Assembly: GCF_001648475.1 (NCBI RefSeq)
Contig: NZ_LXSQ01000007.1
Location: 124,001 to 188,000 of the forward strand
Length of the DNA: 64,000 nt
Reading direction: 5' to 3'
Source: Eikenella halliae
Lineage (GTDB): Bacteria > Pseudomonadota > Gammaproteobacteria > Burkholderiales > Neisseriaceae
Within the stretch, counting starts at the first letter, position 1; each line of letters begins with the position of its first letter. This document shows, piece after piece, positions 15,820-24,059 of this stretch. Both the position numbers and the translations under genes were made by a program. The notes below the pieces were generated by a model. It worked only from the letters and a program-made list of their open reading frames with translations, did not search any database and had not been told where the DNA came from.

Positions 15820-18123
15820 TTAACTCGGTTTCTTTAGTGGGTGTAGCCGGCGTGTATCTCCACCATTTTTCCAATAACTTCCAGTATCTTTATTTGGCCA
15901 TCCATAATCCGGACAAATTAAAGCATCACATAATTGCTCAACTAATTTTGCAAATCTTAATCCATCTTGGGGATAAAGATTAAACGAAAGTTCATTGAAA
16001 TGTGCGCCAATAACATTTCGTGTTTGAGCAATTTGTTGTATCTCTTTTAAAATTTCACCAATTTGAATTTCTTCATTATTTTGTTCGCTTATTTTTTCAA
16101 CCTTCAGCTCTCTTAGTAATTTACCATTTACAGCTCCCAATAAATCGCTTAGTACATAAGTATTTCCTACTTTTCTTGGAACTGCACAAGCATATTTTAT
16201 AGTCAGGAAATCCAGCAAAGCCTCTAAAATAACGCCTGCTTTCCCAGTAATAGATTGTATGTCTGGATCAGAATCAGCGAGTAAATTTTTTAGCCGAACA
16301 ATCTCTGTAATTGATCCAGTTAAAGCCATTCCACTATCCAACGACCAGTGTTTTAACTCTACAAATTGGCAACCTTGTTCAGGCTTTAAAATACCCCAGC
16401 GAAATTTCTCTCGCCAAGGTCGATAGTGTGTTGTAACGATAGTATGTTGGAATTTCTGGATTACATCATAAATCATGCCGATAACACGCTCTACATGGGG
16501 TTCATCTACACTACCCAATACATCATCTAAAACCAGTATTTTTTGTTCTGGATTTTCACGTTCAGCTAAGGCTAAAAATACACAAAGTCCCAAAGTATCC
16601 AAATGAGAATCACTAAAATATGCTTGCGGAGGGGTATCTTGTTTTCCGCCGAATTCCATTGAAATATCTAAAGAACCTCTTTTGGCTGCATCTAATGCCA
16701 GGGCAATTTTATCTAAGCCTTCATTAGGATGAATTAACTCATAAAGTTCACCGACTCTTATTGAGATTGCCTCAAGAATATTGTCTGTATATTCCTTACG
16801 CTTACTCTCAATAATATCTAGTACTCTTTTCAATTTAGGTAATGTTATAGATAACTCGTTAACAATATTTTCATTATTTGCAAGATCATTTAATGAACGT
16901 CGTAATGTCTCTATAAAGTTCTTACTATCTATGCATCTATCCGCTTCTTTTCTCCAAGATTCTTTCTTATTGTATACCGTAGTCCATTCTAACCATTGCG
17001 TTGGATCTTCAGGTGCTGGAAAAAATGGAAGATCTAGGTCTTGAATCTCAGATGTATTCAAACAGTAATTTTCTAATTTTTTAAAATCATTTCTTGTATT
17101 TTTTAAAAAATCCTCTAACTGTTGTTTCTTACTTTTTAGGGAAATTTCACTCCTCGAAACGGTTTGTTTTGCAGTATTCAATTTCCCAATCAGTCCATTT
17201 TCTTCAATCTGCTTATTTACATTCTCAACTAAATTACTTATATTTTCGGAACTTCCACAAAGTGGACATTTTTCCAAGGTATCATGTTTATGAAAATATT
17301 TTTGTGCAGCTTGAAGAATATCTATGATTTCTAAATAATTATTGGAAGCTGCTTCGCTTAACTTGGTTAGTGTAACCTGATCGTTAGCCAGTTTGGTTTC
17401 AGCATTCTCTATTTCATTACAGATTTGTAGGTACTTTTCGTATCCTCCTTCAATTTTGTTCCAATAAGAAATTAAAGCATCAATATTATTTTTCTTTTTT
17501 TCAAGATGAGCTACGTCTTTTTTTACTTCATCTTTTGCCCACGAAATAACATCATGTATTGGACAATTTACTTGTTTCCAAAAATGTTCGATAGCATTTC
17601 TATTTTCACTTACACGTGTTATTGCAGTATCAAAATCTCGCTCCTTATTATTGATTAGTTTTCGTAATGTATTTTCTGATGTTTCAATTCCAGATACATC
17701 AATAAATTGACGAATTTCCTTATAACGTTCTGCTGGTTGTGCAGCTATTAATCTTAATATCTCACTGCGGCGCAATACTGATACCTGTGGTCTTAATACT
17801 TCAAAATCAACAGATACATTTTTCTTATCTAAAGATAATATGCAGGTACCACTTGAAGTTTCTAATGAAACTTTAACATCTGAATGGGATTTCCCAACAG
17901 ACGGCCAATATGTTTTTGTAGAAGATCCAACGCCCCTATTTTCCAAAGAACCAATTTTGCTATTCCCCAGTAAATCAAAAGCATCTGAAATTGTGGATTT
18001 CCCCGTACCATTTTCTCCATAAATGATCGTCAGTTTTTTGCCTTTTTCAAAATTCAGAACAAAAGGTGTTACAGAACCTCTAAGATTTTCAATAGATAAA
18101 CTTTTTAATGAAATAGTGGACAT
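15820..18123 (-). CDS. RecF/SMC-like ABC ATPase with Rad50-type hook and C-terminal HEPN-like domain
   Basis: 767 residues. Walker A is IYGENGTGKS (34-43). Two coiled-coil arms (about 150-285 and 300-460) flank CPLCGS (286-291), a Rad50-like zinc-hook CxxC. A signature region FSDSHLDTLGLCVFLAL (503-519) is followed by Walker B ILVLDDVLGSVDEPH (529-543) and TTHYRPW. After it the C-terminal 200 residues include RNVIGAH (702-708), the Rx4-6H motif of HEPN ribonucleases. This plan resembles RloC/PrrC anticodon nucleases, which back up restriction systems. It lies just upstream of mod (5 bases). Toxin function and target are inference. The gene is AT-rich. Confidence 0.72.
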   Translation of the reverse strand: MSTISLKSLSIENLRGSVTPFVLNFEKGKKLTIIYGENGTGKSTISDAFDLLGNSKIGSLENRGVGSSTKTYWPSVGKSHSDVKVSLETSSGTCILSLDKKNVSVDFEVLRPQVSVLRRSEILRLIAAQPAERYKEIRQFIDVSGIETSENTLRKLINNKERDFDTAITRVSENRNAIEHFWKQVNCPIHDVISWAKDEVKKDVAHLEKKKNNIDALISYWNKIEGGYEKYLQICNEIENAETKLANDQVTLTKLSEAASNNYLEIIDILQAAQKYFHKHDTLEKCPLCGSSENISNLVENVNKQIEENGLIGKLNTAKQTVSRSEISLKSKKQQLEDFLKNTRNDFKKLENYCLNTSEIQDLDLPFFPAPEDPTQWLEWTTVYNKKESWRKEADRCIDSKNFIETLRRSLNDLANNENIVNELSITLPKLKRVLDIIESKRKEYTDNILEAISIRVGELYELIHPNEGLDKIALALDAAKRGSLDISMEFGGKQDTPPQAYFSDSHLDTLGLCVFLALAERENPEQKILVLDDVLGSVDEPHVERVIGMIYDVIQKFQHTIVTTHYRPWREKFRWGILKPEQGCQFVELKHWSLDSGMALTGSITEIVRLKNLLADSDPDIQSITGKAGVILEALLDFLTIKYACAVPRKVGNTYVLSDLLGAVNGKLLRELKVEKISEQNNEEIQIGEILKEIQQIAQTRNVIGAHFNELSFNLYPQDGLRFAKLVEQLCDALICPDYGWPNKDTGSYWKNGGDTRRLHPLKKPS

Positions 18124-18153
18124 TTTTATTCTCCAATTCCCATATTTGTTTTA

Positions 18154-18866
18154 GGGGCTGACGTAGATTAGCCCTAAATTCCACACCAATCACGCAGGAT
18201 TTTAAGCTGTTGGGACGGTGTGCCAAAGTTAAATCGAAATTCGCATTCTTTCAAGAACAGCGGGAAAGATTTGCGATCGATTCCGTTGTATTTTCGCAAG
18301 ACGCGTTTTGCCTGATTCCAAAAATTCTCAATGCCGTTGATATGGTTCTGGCGGTCTGCAAATTCCTTGGAATGGTTGATGCGGTGATGGATAAAACCGC
18401 TCACGTCCAACTTGTCGTAGCTGCTCAGGCTATCCGTGTAAACAATGCTGTCCGGCATGATTTTCTGTTTGATAACAGGCATCAAAGTATCGGACTTGGC
18501 ATTATCTACGACAACGGTATAGACCCGTCCGTTGCGTTTCAGGATGCCGAAGACAACCACTTTTCCTGCCGCACCGCGACCACGTCTGCCTTTACGCCGT
18601 CCGCCGAAATAGCTTTCGTCCAACTCGACGGGGCCCTCGAAAACCTCATCGGCAGCCAAGGCCAAATGATGGCTGATGACCATGCGGATTTTACGGTAAA
18701 ACAGAATAGCGGAGTTGGGCTGAATGCCCAAAATATCGGCAGCGGAACGGGCGGTAACTTGGAGTACGAAAAATTCAAGCAGTTTATTTTGAACTCTCTT
18801 GCTTAATTTACAATTGGTTATCTGCATTTTCGTAGCCTAGCATAACTGCTAATCTACGTCAGCCCC
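18154..18866 (-). mobile_element. IS1016-like insertion sequence (IS1595 family)
   Basis: 713 bases bounded by perfect 19-bp inverted repeats GGGGCTGACGTAGATTAGC (18154-18172) and its complement (18848-18866). The 8 bases TTGTTTTA occur directly outside both ends (18146-18153 and 18867-18874), the 8-bp target duplication expected of IS1595-family elements. It holds one transposase gene and looks intact and recent. It separates the small gene at 18859 from the ATPase gene, whose start would originally have been two bases after the small gene's stop. Confidence 0.95.
18174..18827 (-). CDS. IS1016-like transposase (IS1595 family, ISXO2-like)
   Basis: 217 residues, full length. The ISXO2-like DDE core is visible: VELDESYFGGRRKGRRGRGA (first acidic residue and positive patch), VVVDNAKSDTL, IVYTDSLSSYDKL (second Asp) and HINGIENFWNQAKRVLRKYNGI (third acidic residue in the N-GIENFW motif). 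It cuts and joins the inverted repeats of this element. A decayed relative of the same transposase lies at 62594-62738. Confidence 0.95.
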   Translation of the reverse strand: MQITNCKLSKRVQNKLLEFFVLQVTARSAADILGIQPNSAILFYRKIRMVISHHLALAADEVFEGPVELDESYFGGRRKGRRGRGAAGKVVVFGILKRNGRVYTVVVDNAKSDTLMPVIKQKIMPDSIVYTDSLSSYDKLDVSGFIHHRINHSKEFADRQNHINGIENFWNQAKRVLRKYNGIDRKSFPLFLKECEFRFNFGTPSQQLKILRDWCGI

Positions 18867-19032
18867 TTGTTTTATCTATGGCTTTTTCTATAGCCAATAA
18901 CCAATCTTCCTCTTTCATTGAACCTGTTGCAATTTTCTCTTGATAGCGTTCTAAATCAGTAGCTAAAAATAGCTTTTCTTCAATTAAAGAAGGAAAAATT
19001 AATTCGATTAATTCTTCATCTGGTGATTTCAT
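18859..19032 (-). CDS. Small acidic protein, C-terminus altered by IS insertion
   Basis: 57 residues from the ATG at 19032, placed 1 base after the upstream stop (TAAGATG); an in-frame ATG at 19050 gives 63. Not recognised: MKSPDEELIELIFPSLIEEKLF... is acidic and helical. The last codons (RG) come from the insertion sequence. Removing the IS and one TTGTTTTA copy restores an end ...DKTNMGIGE and a stop placed two bases before the ATPase ATG, so the gene was probably the translationally coupled partner of that ATPase. Its near full length suggests it may still work. Confidence 0.6.
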   Translation of the reverse strand: MKSPDEELIELIFPSLIEEKLFLATDLERYQEKIATGSMKEEDWLLAIEKAIDKTRG

Positions 19033-19033
19033 C

Positions 19034-19264
19034 TTACCATTTCCTCGCATAATTAGTTTTTACTACAGATGAAATATAGGAATTAAGACCTATCCCTTGT
19101 ACTGCTAAATTCTTCATCTGTTCTACTGCATATCTACCTGGTTTAACATATGTATATAAATAGTTTCTATAACGCCCACTCTTAAATACAACATGAATAG
19201 AATCTTCAAAAATTTGATACGAAACGATATTAGAGTTTCTAGAAAGATTTTGATAAAGCTCCAT
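19034..19264 (-). CDS. KTSC-domain-like small protein
   Basis: 76 residues from the ATG at 19264, which overlaps the helicase stop as TAATG; an in-frame ATG at 19279 gives 81. The core SNIVSYQIFEDSIHVVFKSG then YRNYLYTYV and a late NSYISSVV resembles the KTSC fold (a small beta barrel seen at the end of some lysyl-tRNA synthetases and in stand-alone phage/defence proteins). Function unknown. It is one of two small genes between the SNF2 helicase and the hook ATPase. Confidence 0.55.
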   Translation of the reverse strand: MELYQNLSRNSNIVSYQIFEDSIHVVFKSGRYRNYLYTYVKPGRYAVEQMKNLAVQGIGLNSYISSVVKTNYARKW

Positions 19265-22158
19265 TAAACCATCTCCCATTCAATAAAAAACAATTCTTCC
19301 TCTTCTACCGTCTGCTTCAAACTTTCTTCTAATTCTTCAATCAGCTGGTTGCGCTGCGCTTCAATTTCATCCTGTTTATCAAAAAGTTCACGGCGTTGGC
19401 GGCTGCGTTTATTTTCTAATTCGCGCTGTTTTTTCTGCCAACTTAGTTTTTCCTCTAAAGTGGCGGAAGTGGTGGCGGTGCGGCGGACTTCTTTGATTTC
19501 ACGATCGGTTTCTTTAATCTCCTGTTCCAAACCTTGTTTTAAATCATCCGCCCAGTCGTCCAGTTTTTGCACTTCCTCCTCAAAATAACCCAAATTACGT
19601 TTGGTGGCTTGGTTTAATAGCGTTTGGCGGCGTTCAGCCATATTGTCGGATAAGGTCGTCTGAAATCCCATTTTTATTGTGGTTTCAGCAATACGTGCAG
19701 GCAGGCGCAGAAGTTTTTCTGGATCGTCAGCTTGTAGGACTTCACCGTTTTCAGTTATGGCGGCAATCAGTATGTGCTGCTCTGTATCACCCAATGCGCT
19801 GATGCTGATGAGTTTGGCAATAAGTTGTCCGCTTTGTCCGCGATAGGGTTTGAGTGTACTGATCCTGCCGTTATGCTCTTTATAATCAAAAATTAGACGA
19901 GCTGGTGGACAATCGCGTTTTTTGGCGCGATCGATGATAGCTTGTGCCAAGGGATGGGTGATGCGGTAGAGATAGGCTTCGCCACTTTTTCGCGGCAGTT
20001 CGTATCGTCCTGTTGGAATGTTAAGGCCGTCTGAAAGATTTTCAGGTAGCTTATTGAGTATAAAACCACCATCACAGATATCTGAACTGTCTCCAAGCTC
20101 GCTCTGGGTTAAATCCATCAGAATTTTTCCGTATTTGTTGAGTGCTACTTGGCTTTCTTCAGCACAAATACGTAGTCTTTCGCGGACTTCCTCATCAAAA
20201 TTTTCCAGCAGGGTTTGACGGGCTTTCATCATGCTCTGGTTAATTTCGTCCGATAGTTCACTTTGCAGGCTATCAAAGGCAGTTTTGATATCTTCTGAGT
20301 GGCGGCATTGGCGGTAGATTTCAGCAATGCGTCGTTCGATATCTACGCCACTACCGATTGCCCCCAACACTTCGTCACTGGCACCAAATACACCATCAAA
20401 AAGCTTAAATTTTTGCTCAAGCAATTCGTAAACACGCTGGTCGGCTTCATTGGTTTCATCAACGAAATTCACGACGACAACATCGTGTTTTTGTCCATAA
20501 CGGTGGCAACGACCGATGCGTTGTTCGACACGTTGAGGATTCCACGGTAAATCGTAATTGATAATGAGGGAGCAAAATTGCAAGTTGATACCTTCCGCAC
20601 CTGCTTCAGTGGCAATCATGATGGTGCCGCGCTCTTTGAAATGTTCTACCAAAGCGGCACGGGTATCGGCGGTTTTGGAACCGGTAATTTTATCGCTGCC
20701 TTCATGCCGTTTGAGCCAGTCTTTATAGATTTTTTGTGCTTGGGAATCACTGTTTGTGCCATTGAATAACACGATACCTGCCCCATTCTCACCTGCATAG
20801 TCAGTTTGGGCAAGACATTCTAAGAGATAGGCTTGGGTGCGTTTGGATTCGGTAAAAATAATGGCTTTTTGCGCCGCACCAAGTTCTTTCAATTTGGCAA
20901 AAGCTGTGGAAAGTGCGGTCAGTAATGCGCGACTTTTTGCGTCTTCTCGGATGTTTTCGGCAAGTTGTTTAAAATGTTTAAGCTCTTCAATTTCATCGGC
21001 AATCGCTTGATATTCATCAGCAGTTAGAATGTTCGATTCGTTTTCTTCTTCCCATTCTTCTGCAGTTTCATCTAAGCTTTCATAATCCTCATCCAGAGTT
21101 TCGACCAGGTCTTGTGTGGTTGATTCTGCCAATACACCTTGTAGGCGTTTGGTCATAGTATCCAGTGCACCTGCAATAGCACGGCTACTAGAGGCTAAAA
21201 GTTTCCACAACACTAGGGAAATAAGCTGTCGTTGTCCTTCTGGCATTGCTTGCAGATTTGGACGGCGCAGGTATTCGGCAACCAAATGAGAAAATTCTCG
21301 TTCTTGGTCGGATGGCGTAAATTTTTGCAGGATGGCAAGGCGCTGAGTGTAGGGAACATAGGCCTGTACTTGGCGGCGTAAGGTACGCTGGCAAACAGGG
21401 CTGAGTCGCTGGCGCAGATGGGATAAGGTCTGTTCTGTGGCCTTTGCACCGAATTGAGCACGAAAACTATCTAAGTCGCCAAAAACACGATCATCTATCA
21501 TGCTGACCAAGCCGTAAAGTTCAAGCAAAGAATTTTGCAAAGGAGTAGCAGTTAATAGGACTTTGCTGGATACGTTTTCCAAAGCTTCTTTTAAAGTTTT
21601 ACCGATAACATTGTTTTTCTTATAAACATTGCGTAGACGATGAGCTTCATCTAATACAACCAAATCCCATCCAATTTGCTTAATATCATCCGCTTTAGAT
21701 TTAGCAAATTGATAGGAGCAGATAACGGGATTTTCTTGACGAAAAGGGTTTTTACCTGTTTTTTTTATGGCATTGTAACTTTTAGCCTCCAAAATCATGC
21801 CCTGTAAGCCAAATTTTTCCTGTAACTCTTGATGCCATTGTTTGCGTAAGTTGGCCGGGGTGATAATCAGAATTTTACGTTTGCGTTCTGCCCAATGCTG
21901 CAATATTACCAAGCCCGCTTCGATGGTTTTTCCTAAACCTACTTCATCTGCCAAAATCACACCTTTCGACAAGGGATTTTTGCAGGCAAACAAGGCTGCA
22001 TCAACTTGATGCGGGTTTAAATCGACTTGGGCATCAACCAATGTTGTTGCTAACGAGTCCATACTTCCGCCCTCGGCTTGACGGGTTAAAAGCCAGGAGT
22101 AGTATCGAGCTTGATGTGGTGTCAGTTGAGATTGGGACATGGTCTTAATTTTCTCCAA
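19264..22158 (-). CDS. SNF2-family DEAD/DEAH helicase
   Basis: 964 residues. Motif I GVILADEVGLGKTIEAGL (about 69-86), motif II LVVLDEAHRLRN, motif III LLTATPLQNSLLELYGL, motifs V-VI GAEGINLQFCSLIINYDLPWNP and QRIGRCHRYGQ. An acidic insert (about 345-375) and a long charged coiled coil near the end (about 840-955) are present. It resembles RapA/DrmD-like SNF2 ATPases that move along double-stranded DNA. As the first gene of the block it starts 78 bases after the cas3 helicase stop. AAGTGCGGT (20911-20919), AGGTCGTCTGAA (19653-19664) and AGGCCGTCTGAA (20024-20035) lie inside. Confidence 0.88.
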   Translation of the reverse strand: MEKIKTMSQSQLTPHQARYYSWLLTRQAEGGSMDSLATTLVDAQVDLNPHQVDAALFACKNPLSKGVILADEVGLGKTIEAGLVILQHWAERKRKILIITPANLRKQWHQELQEKFGLQGMILEAKSYNAIKKTGKNPFRQENPVICSYQFAKSKADDIKQIGWDLVVLDEAHRLRNVYKKNNVIGKTLKEALENVSSKVLLTATPLQNSLLELYGLVSMIDDRVFGDLDSFRAQFGAKATEQTLSHLRQRLSPVCQRTLRRQVQAYVPYTQRLAILQKFTPSDQEREFSHLVAEYLRRPNLQAMPEGQRQLISLVLWKLLASSSRAIAGALDTMTKRLQGVLAESTTQDLVETLDEDYESLDETAEEWEEENESNILTADEYQAIADEIEELKHFKQLAENIREDAKSRALLTALSTAFAKLKELGAAQKAIIFTESKRTQAYLLECLAQTDYAGENGAGIVLFNGTNSDSQAQKIYKDWLKRHEGSDKITGSKTADTRAALVEHFKERGTIMIATEAGAEGINLQFCSLIINYDLPWNPQRVEQRIGRCHRYGQKHDVVVVNFVDETNEADQRVYELLEQKFKLFDGVFGASDEVLGAIGSGVDIERRIAEIYRQCRHSEDIKTAFDSLQSELSDEINQSMMKARQTLLENFDEEVRERLRICAEESQVALNKYGKILMDLTQSELGDSSDICDGGFILNKLPENLSDGLNIPTGRYELPRKSGEAYLYRITHPLAQAIIDRAKKRDCPPARLIFDYKEHNGRISTLKPYRGQSGQLIAKLISISALGDTEQHILIAAITENGEVLQADDPEKLLRLPARIAETTIKMGFQTTLSDNMAERRQTLLNQATKRNLGYFEEEVQKLDDWADDLKQGLEQEIKETDREIKEVRRTATTSATLEEKLSWQKKQRELENKRSRQRRELFDKQDEIEAQRNQLIEELEESLKQTVEEEELFFIEWEMV

Positions 22159-22236
22159 ATTACTTTTTAGGCCATACGAAGGATATGCCTTTTAAAGGTA
22201 AAAATCAAATTAATATTCTATAAATTATAAGTTCAG

Positions 22237-23907
22237 TTAAAACACCAAACTTTCCCCCTTCAAAAACGCCGTATCCTCCCAAGAAAGCCCTGCCACCTCA
22301 TCATACAAATCCAGCCCAATCAGCGTATAAAACTGTTTGCCGAAGTTTTTCTCGTTAATCGGTTCGATACGCCCTGCCTTGTATAAAGCGGCAAGGGCTT
22401 TTTCGGGAATTTGGACGGTGTAGGGTTGCAGTTTGCGTAAGAGTCCGCCGATGTGGTCGGCGTGGTGCAGGCTGCTAATAAGGTTTTCGGCATCAACATC
22501 GAAGGGAATAATCAGCGGCTGCATATGGCTTTCGATCATGCGGAACTTGTCGGCGATGGTTTGGAATGGGAAATCGAGGCTTTGCCCTGTGTCGTTGTGC
22601 ATTTTCAGGATTTTTTTATTGTCCAGTTCACTGCCTTTTAAGTCGTAAAGGTCTTTGAAATAGGCGGTAACGGCTTGGGTGGATAAGAGGTCGTCTGAAA
22701 AGCTGTCAGCGGTCAGACGCATGACGGCGGCTTGGGTGGCAAGTTCAGGCGGGGCTTTCCATTGTTCTTCGGGCGTAAATATCCAGACAAAGCTGTTTTC
22801 AGGTAGCCTTTTGCCTTCGCGGTTGCAGCGTCCTGCGGCTTGGGCAACGCTGTCTAGGCCTGCTTCGGAGCGCATCACCAGCGGAAAATCCACATCAACG
22901 CCGGCTTCGATTAAGGAAGTGGCGATAACGCGGCAGGGTTCTCCGCTTTTCAGACGACCGCGGATTTCATCAAGCTTTTGGCTGCGGTGTTTGGCGCACA
23001 TTAAGGTGGTCAGGTGGAATGTGCCGTCAAGATATTTGGCTTGGTCGTACAGGCTGCGGGCATGGCGGCGGTTATTGACGATGACGAGCATTTGCGGGTG
23101 TTCGGTAAGTTTGGCGAGCAGGTCGGCATCGGTTTGTGTGCCGATGTGTTGCACGGTGGTGCGGCGCAGTTTGTCGAAAAGTGCGGTCGGTTTTGGGGCT
23201 ATTTCGCGCACGTTTTCAAAGCCGCGATAGAAGCCGTTTTCGGCTTGCACGGCTGGCTGGGTGGCGGTGCACATGACGACAGAGCAATGATAGTTTTGTG
23301 CCAATTCTTTGATGGCTTGCATGATGGGCAGCAACAGATTGAGCGGCAGCATTTGCGCTTCGTCGAGGATGATGACGGAGCCTGCGATGTTGTGCAGCTT
23401 GCGGCAGCGCGAGGAGCGGTCGGCAAAGAGGGATTCGAAGAATTGCACGGCGGTGGTCACGACAATCGGCGCGTCCCAGTTTTCCGAGGCAAGGCGCAAT
23501 TTGTCTTTGGTGGCCTCATTTTGCAGTTTGCCGTCGTCGAAGGTGCTGTGGTGTTCCAACACGGCTTGTTCGCCTAATTCGCCAAAGGCTTTGCGAAACT
23601 CGGCGGCATTTTGTTCGATGATGCTGGTGAACGGGATGACGTAAATCACGCGCCGCATTCCGTGCCGTTTGGCGTGTTCCAGCGCAAATGCCATAGAAGT
23701 GAACGTTTTGCCGCCGCCGGTCGGCACGGTGAGCGTGAACAGCCCTTGCGGTTGTACCGCTTGTTCTACGGCATAATCGAGAATTTCGCTGCGCAGGCGG
23801 TTTAAGGCGGCATTGCGTTTTTCGGCTTCGGTTTGCTCTGGAGCTTGGGCAATGTGTCGTCTGAAAGCGTTGATGAATTGATTGAAATTGTGTTGTAAGG
23901 CGTTTAG
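22237..23907 (-). pseudogene. cas3: cas3, helicase part, separated from the HD domain by a Mu-like prophage
   Basis: The reading frame runs from the prophage end (23907) to the stop at 22237 and covers about 556 codons. It shows NALNRLRSEILDYA, Walker A TVPTGGGKTFTS, VVTTAVQFFESLFADRSSRCR, DEAQMLP (DEAH-type box) and SLIEAGVDVDFPLVMRSEAGLDSVAQAAGRCNREG (motifs V-VI), as in I-C Cas3. The first good internal start is a GTG at 23727 inside motif I, so a working helicase is unlikely. The upstream frame is open into phage sequence until TGA at 23977. The matching HD half is at 61691-62309. Uptake words AGGTCGTCTGAA (22688), AAGTGCGGT (23179) and the Eikenella word (22798) occur here. Confidence 0.93.
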
Positions 23908-23987
23908 TGTAAGGCGGCGGCAGCTTTTGCCCGAATTGGCAGTAGCTTTTGCACCGCCGCCGCGTAAGAAATTGTATCAGCTTTTGC
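23908..23987. promoter_or_regulatory. Mu-like right end with repeated transposase sites
   Basis: The nonamer AGCTTTTGC occurs at 23922-23930, 23944-23952 and 23979-23987, all in the same direction, within 80 bases of the terminal TGT. The spacing (22 and 35 bases) is like the R1-R3 MuA sites at the right end of Mu. The same nonamer occurs (inverted) in the left end at 61574-61582. MuA binding is inference. Confidence 0.7.
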
Positions 23988-23994
23988 ATCAATT

Positions 23995-24027
23995 AATCCC
24001 CGTTTAATGGTCTGTTAAACGGGGATT
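23995..24027. terminator. Stem-loop at the end of the prophage late operon
   Basis: AATCCCCGTTTAA - 7-base loop - TTAAACGGGGATT makes a 13-bp perfect stem. It lies between the last phage gene (ending 24060) and the right-end transposase sites, so it can end late transcription before the terminus. T-rich sequence follows on the + strand side (TTTTC); on the minus side the tail is weaker. Confidence 0.7.
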
Positions 24028-24059
24028 TTCATGCTATGTCCAATGGCGGCCGGGCTACG

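Noticed and set aside
10173..22158. DISARM or BREX system
   Set aside because: There is an SNF2-type helicase and a methyltransferase, but no DrmA/DrmB/DrmC and no BrxL/PglZ-like protein; Mod and Res are clearly type III.
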